Shown piece after piece: positions 60,951-64,000 of a DNA stretch of 64,000 nucleotides (its first letter is position 1; the number at the start of each line of letters is the position of its first letter). The translations under genes and the position numbers were made by a program. The stretch spans positions 3,658,001 to 3,722,000 of the forward strand of contig CAXXEH010000003.1 of NCBI GenBank assembly GCA_963677935.2, given 5' to 3'. This stretch comes from JAAFHB01 sp963677935. Its GTDB lineage: Bacteria; Bacteroidota; Bacteroidia; Bacteroidales; Prolixibacteraceae. The notes beneath the pieces are model-generated. The model was given only the letters and a program-made list of their open reading frames with translations, was not told the origin of the DNA and made no database searches.

Positions 60951-63227
60951 TTATCTGTATAGCCCGATTTGATCAACCGGAATAGGATGCCATGGTACGA
61001 GATAATCCTTGTAATCGGCGGCAACTGACGGATGTTTTTCAGATTTCACTAACCGGTTATTTAATAACTCAAACCGTTTTGATTTTCGTAAGACCCATGA
61101 TTCTGCATTGATTGCCTGATTATCGATGGCATAATTTACATCTGCATCGGTAAGTAAATTCTTCAGTGCTGGATACTTCTGTTGCCAGAACTTGCTTTGC
61201 CAGTCGGTGGTATGCATCGCCTTGTACATGGGATGCTCCGGGTTATTCATCGACTCCTTCCATCGTTTATCACCCCAGGCTGACTGGCTGAAAGCGGCAT
61301 GGCAGTCGGCAAAGATATTTCCCTCCAGAAAATTGTCTTTTCCTCCGTGAATCTGTACACCTCCAAACATGTTGTTGGACGAACGTAAAAACAGGTTTTC
61401 ATAGATTCCGAAACCACTGATGGCATCATCCAGCCTCACACCTGCCGCCATATGAAGATTGGGGACCCCGATATCGTGAAAAAAGTTCCAGCGGATGATA
61501 TTACCGCGGTACAAAGGATTTCCCCAGACATCGATTGCCCCCTGGTCATCCGACTCGATCACACATTTTGTAAACTCATTCAGCTCGACCACCATATCAT
61601 TCCCTTCAAGCCGGATGCCACTGCTTGGAATATCTGCAAATAGACAGTAGCGCACCTTGATGCCATCCCCTTCAAGAACAATTGCCGGAGTATAGGTCCG
61701 GTCTATTCGCGATAGATTTCGTATTTTACAATTCTCGATAATGCTGCCTGACCCTACGAGTCTTAGCTTATCGCCGGCGCCAATATCTATTCCACCCCGA
61801 CCCATACTTTCGATGGTACAGGAGTGCAACAGATGGCTTTCTCCACCGGTGATTTTAATTCCAAGACCTGAAGTGTTTTTCACCGAACAATCTGCCAGTG
61901 TTAAATGACTGCAATTGGTAAAGAGCATTCCATCGCCACGGATATATTGAAAATCAACTCCTTTTATGGTGAGATAGTTGCAGTTTTCGGCCATCAGGGC
62001 AGGGCCGTTGCTGCTTAAAACTGTATTTACAGGATTCACATCGTTTTGAGGGAAGTACCAGATTTTACCCTCTTTGATCGAAATGGACCATTCACCCGGA
62101 TTATCAAGTTCGGATAATGCGTTGATCACATGCCATTTACTTTTTGCGAAACCATAATTATTGACCGGTGGGGCTATTTCAATCGTAGAGTCTTTCATGG
62201 ATATTCCACCCATTTTTTCATAAGCATCAGCCCACATGTGGAACCAATAACCATGAAGCCAGACATCGGGATCTTTGGCCCATTTGATGACCCTGCTACT
62301 TTTAAAATCTTTTAATGCAATAATGGTGTCTTCATTATTGGGCCATCGCGCCATCTGTTGTGGCAGGCCGTTTTCGAACAATTCGGGAACAGGTAGCGTT
62401 TTGAAAGTTGAACTGCCTCCTTCAGCACGTTTACTCGAAAATCCCCCAAATACCAGGCTATCGATACCGTAGATATTATTCTCTTTCAAATCAGCTACCC
62501 ATACTTTTGATCGTGAGATTTGGGGTAGTCGATCGAGGATCTGCGGATTTGTTTCCCGTTTCCACTTTTTTAAGGAGACACCTCCGCTGAATACGACTCT
62601 TTTGTCGGTTGAGGCGGACCTGATCACAAGGGGATTGTTCTTTGTTCCCGAATTCCCGGGTGTGACATGAATCGTTTCGTTAAGGGGATAAGTACCTCCT
62701 TCAATGATTATTTCGACCGGACCTTTTGGGAGACCAGGTTTACTCATGATTTTAGGAAGCGCTTCCAACGCTTCTTTGAGCGATAAGTAAACTAATCTGT
62801 CTTTTTGACCATGGATATCTGAAGATACATAAAGTGATGCAACAGGTTGGTGTTGAGGAGACAGGATGGTGTGTCCGGTTAGCGGAATTCCGTTGAGTTT
62901 CTTCTCCAACTCGTCGATCATCAGCTGATGATGAGCAGGAAGAACCGGAAGTAATTTGACCTTATTTAGCGTTTTCCTGCAATCTTTGGAAAGCTTAGCC
63001 TGAAATTGGGCATTTGCAAGCCGAAGGTAAACAAGTGACTGATATTGTGCAGGAACTACTTCTTTGTCAATGATCAGTTTGTACTGCACGATCGCATCGG
63101 TCAGCCGGTTGTTTTTCCACAAACTGTCTGCTGTTTGAATTTTACTTTCCAGGGAAGTCTCCTGGGCGAAAACATCCAAAAAGAAAATCGGGACCAGAAG
63201 CAGGGTGAGAAGGGGGTAGAGTTTCAT
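60951..63227 (-). CDS. Secreted protein with N-terminal TPR-like region and right-handed beta-helix
   Basis: The 758-residue product has a signal peptide (about 1-21). Residues about 25-110 are helical, with a TPR-like stretch (TADSLWKNNRLTDAIVQYKL, SLVYLRLANAQFQAKLSKD). The beta-helix region follows from about 130 (ASLYVSSDIHG) with IEGGTYPLNETIHV, VFSGGVSLKKWKR, CNYLTIKGVDFQYIRG and YCLFADIPSSGIRLEGNDM. It resembles the protein truncated at the left edge but has the extra TPR-like region. The fold is that of polysaccharide lyases and some glycosidases, and the catalytic site is not evident. The stop lies 25 bp from the composite repeat. Confidence 0.82.
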   Translation of the reverse strand: MKLYPLLTLLLVPIFFLDVFAQETSLESKIQTADSLWKNNRLTDAIVQYKLIIDKEVVPAQYQSLVYLRLANAQFQAKLSKDCRKTLNKVKLLPVLPAHHQLMIDELEKKLNGIPLTGHTILSPQHQPVASLYVSSDIHGQKDRLVYLSLKEALEALPKIMSKPGLPKGPVEIIIEGGTYPLNETIHVTPGNSGTKNNPLVIRSASTDKRVVFSGGVSLKKWKRETNPQILDRLPQISRSKVWVADLKENNIYGIDSLVFGGFSSKRAEGGSSTFKTLPVPELFENGLPQQMARWPNNEDTIIALKDFKSSRVIKWAKDPDVWLHGYWFHMWADAYEKMGGISMKDSTIEIAPPVNNYGFAKSKWHVINALSELDNPGEWSISIKEGKIWYFPQNDVNPVNTVLSSNGPALMAENCNYLTIKGVDFQYIRGDGMLFTNCSHLTLADCSVKNTSGLGIKITGGESHLLHSCTIESMGRGGIDIGAGDKLRLVGSGSIIENCKIRNLSRIDRTYTPAIVLEGDGIKVRYCLFADIPSSGIRLEGNDMVVELNEFTKCVIESDDQGAIDVWGNPLYRGNIIRWNFFHDIGVPNLHMAAGVRLDDAISGFGIYENLFLRSSNNMFGGVQIHGGKDNFLEGNIFADCHAAFSQSAWGDKRWKESMNNPEHPMYKAMHTTDWQSKFWQQKYPALKNLLTDADVNYAIDNQAINAESWVLRKSKRFELLNNRLVKSEKHPSVAADYKDYLVPWHPIPVDQIGLYR

Positions 63228-63373
63228 AGTTTCTGTTATTTCTGATGTTTACTCAGGTTTATAAATAAGATAAGAAGGTTTGACCATAATTTTTGTCTTC
63301 GGTCGTTTGATCACAGTCTTTGTTGCAAAATGATTAAAAACTGAAATACTCGTATACTTCGTCATTGATCCGA

Positions 63374-64000
63374 TTATTTTTTCAGAATTTCAATCAATTG
63401 TCTATTGATATACAGTGTCTCTCTTCCAACCCGCTGCGATTCAAGAATTCCGATTGACTCCATTTCCCGGAGGTATCTCGACGCAGCTTTCCGTTCAACC
63501 TGAAGCCGATTCACCACAAATTCTATTTTTGAATAGGGCATTTCAAATAACAATTCAACCAACTCCTTCTTATAAACCTTGGGAGCCTTCTTTTGTACCT
63601 CCTCAATGGTTTGGTTCAGTAGTTGCCTGATTACATTTATTTAAGCTATCGTTGTTCGTGAAGTGTATTCGACTGCTTCGAGCATAAACAGGATCCAATC
63701 TTCCCATTCACCTGTACGGTTGGTATGATTCAGAAGCCGATAGTACTCAGGTTTATTCTCCGTGATATAGGAACTAAGATACAAAATGGGTACCTCAATC
63801 AAATCATTCAAAATCAGGTACAATATATTCAGAATCCTGCCAGTTCTTCCATTCCCGTCGTAAAACGGGTGGATGCTTTCGAATTGATAATGCAGGATAG
63901 CCAGGTTTATCAGCGGCGACAAATCCTGCTCATTCTGATTAAAATGAGTAATGAAATTAGATAATAAATCCAGGATTTCCCCCTTTTCTTGTGGCGGGGT
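63374..64000 (-). pseudogene. Fic family AMP-transferase gene with an in-frame stop (partial, right edge)
   Basis: The frame enters from the right edge (TPPQEKGEILDLLS) and contains the Fic motif HPFYDGNGRTGR at about 63846-63881, which binds the target nucleotide and catalyses adenylyl transfer. After YTSRTTIA the same frame reads TAA at 63641-63643. It then continues as INVIRQLLNQTIEEVQKKAP and FEMPYSKIEFVVNRLQVERK, the typical C-terminal winged-helix segment, to a stop at 63374. A TTA-to-TAA change would explain it. Translation as read yields a Fic core without the winged-helix DNA-binding tail, so it may be inactive or deregulated. The N-terminus lies outside the window. Confidence 0.85.

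Noticed and set aside
1..64000. CRISPR arrays, integrases, phage genes or rRNA operons
   Set aside because: No regularly spaced direct repeats, transposase or integrase motifs and no rRNA-like sequence were seen.

Overview
The window looks like a chromosomal segment of a saprophytic Bacteroidota species, plausibly in or near Bacteroidales/Marinilabiliales. Support for this: a Por/type IX secretion sorting tail on one protein, many lipoprotein or Sec signals on degradative enzymes, moderately AT-rich DNA, and a glycan-degradation gene content typical of the phylum. The genus assignment is inference. I see no rRNA, tRNA, CRISPR array, transposase or SusC/SusD pair.

Layout. 1-4073 (minus): a beta-helix protein cut by the left edge and a GH92 mannosidase. 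4268-6364 (plus): tandem papain-like lipoproteins. 6476-16516: a Tudor-like small protein, a DUF1080 lipoprotein, a seven-PAS histidine kinase, then an M28 peptidase and two near-identical S8 subtilases on the minus strand. 16657-20609 (minus): a tight lipid/envelope operon of a fused DhaL-DegV (FakA/FakB-like) protein, DUF1295, a membrane-tethered peroxiredoxin and PlsY. 21104-33454: an accessory glycan region with a DegT aminotransferase, two GH28-like beta-helices, a glycosidase-GDPD fusion, GH29, a T9SS-sorted protein, GH20 and a NagX-like DUF5009 protein. 33686-48164 (plus): a long collinear cluster of esterase, DUF3748 propeller, YVTN-propeller/phosphoesterase, ceramidase-like protein, two esterases, an MFS transporter, a small membrane protein and two glycosidase-like proteins. 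48391-48922: a DUF4160/DUF2442 pair with a broken first gene. 49178-63227 (minus): nitronate monooxygenase, a propeller lipoprotein, GH78, two more ceramidase-like proteins around a PHP protein, an SGNH hydrolase and a TPR/beta-helix protein. 63374-64000: a Fic gene with an internal stop, running off the right edge.

How the genes may work together. The exported glycosidases (GH92, GH29, GH20, GH78, GH28-like, propeller and toroid folds) suggest stripping of mannose, fucose, hexosamine, rhamnose and uronic-acid units from a complex heteroglycan or glycoconjugate. The esterases, three ceramidase-fold hydrolases, a phosphoesterase, a GDPD domain and a PHP domain imply ester, amide and phosphodiester cleavage too. 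The substrate may therefore be a decorated glycan or a glycolipid. Uptake would go through the MFS carrier or through systems outside the window.

The most useful sequence-level observations are: (i) a gap-free 62-bp promoter-like block shared by the glycosidase-GDPD gene and the first gene of the long plus-strand cluster; (ii) a FakA/FakB-like fusion in an operon with plsY; (iii) a palindromic, MITE-like repeat family present in a simple and a composite form; (iv) two genes (DUF4160 and Fic) interrupted by single in-frame TAA codons.
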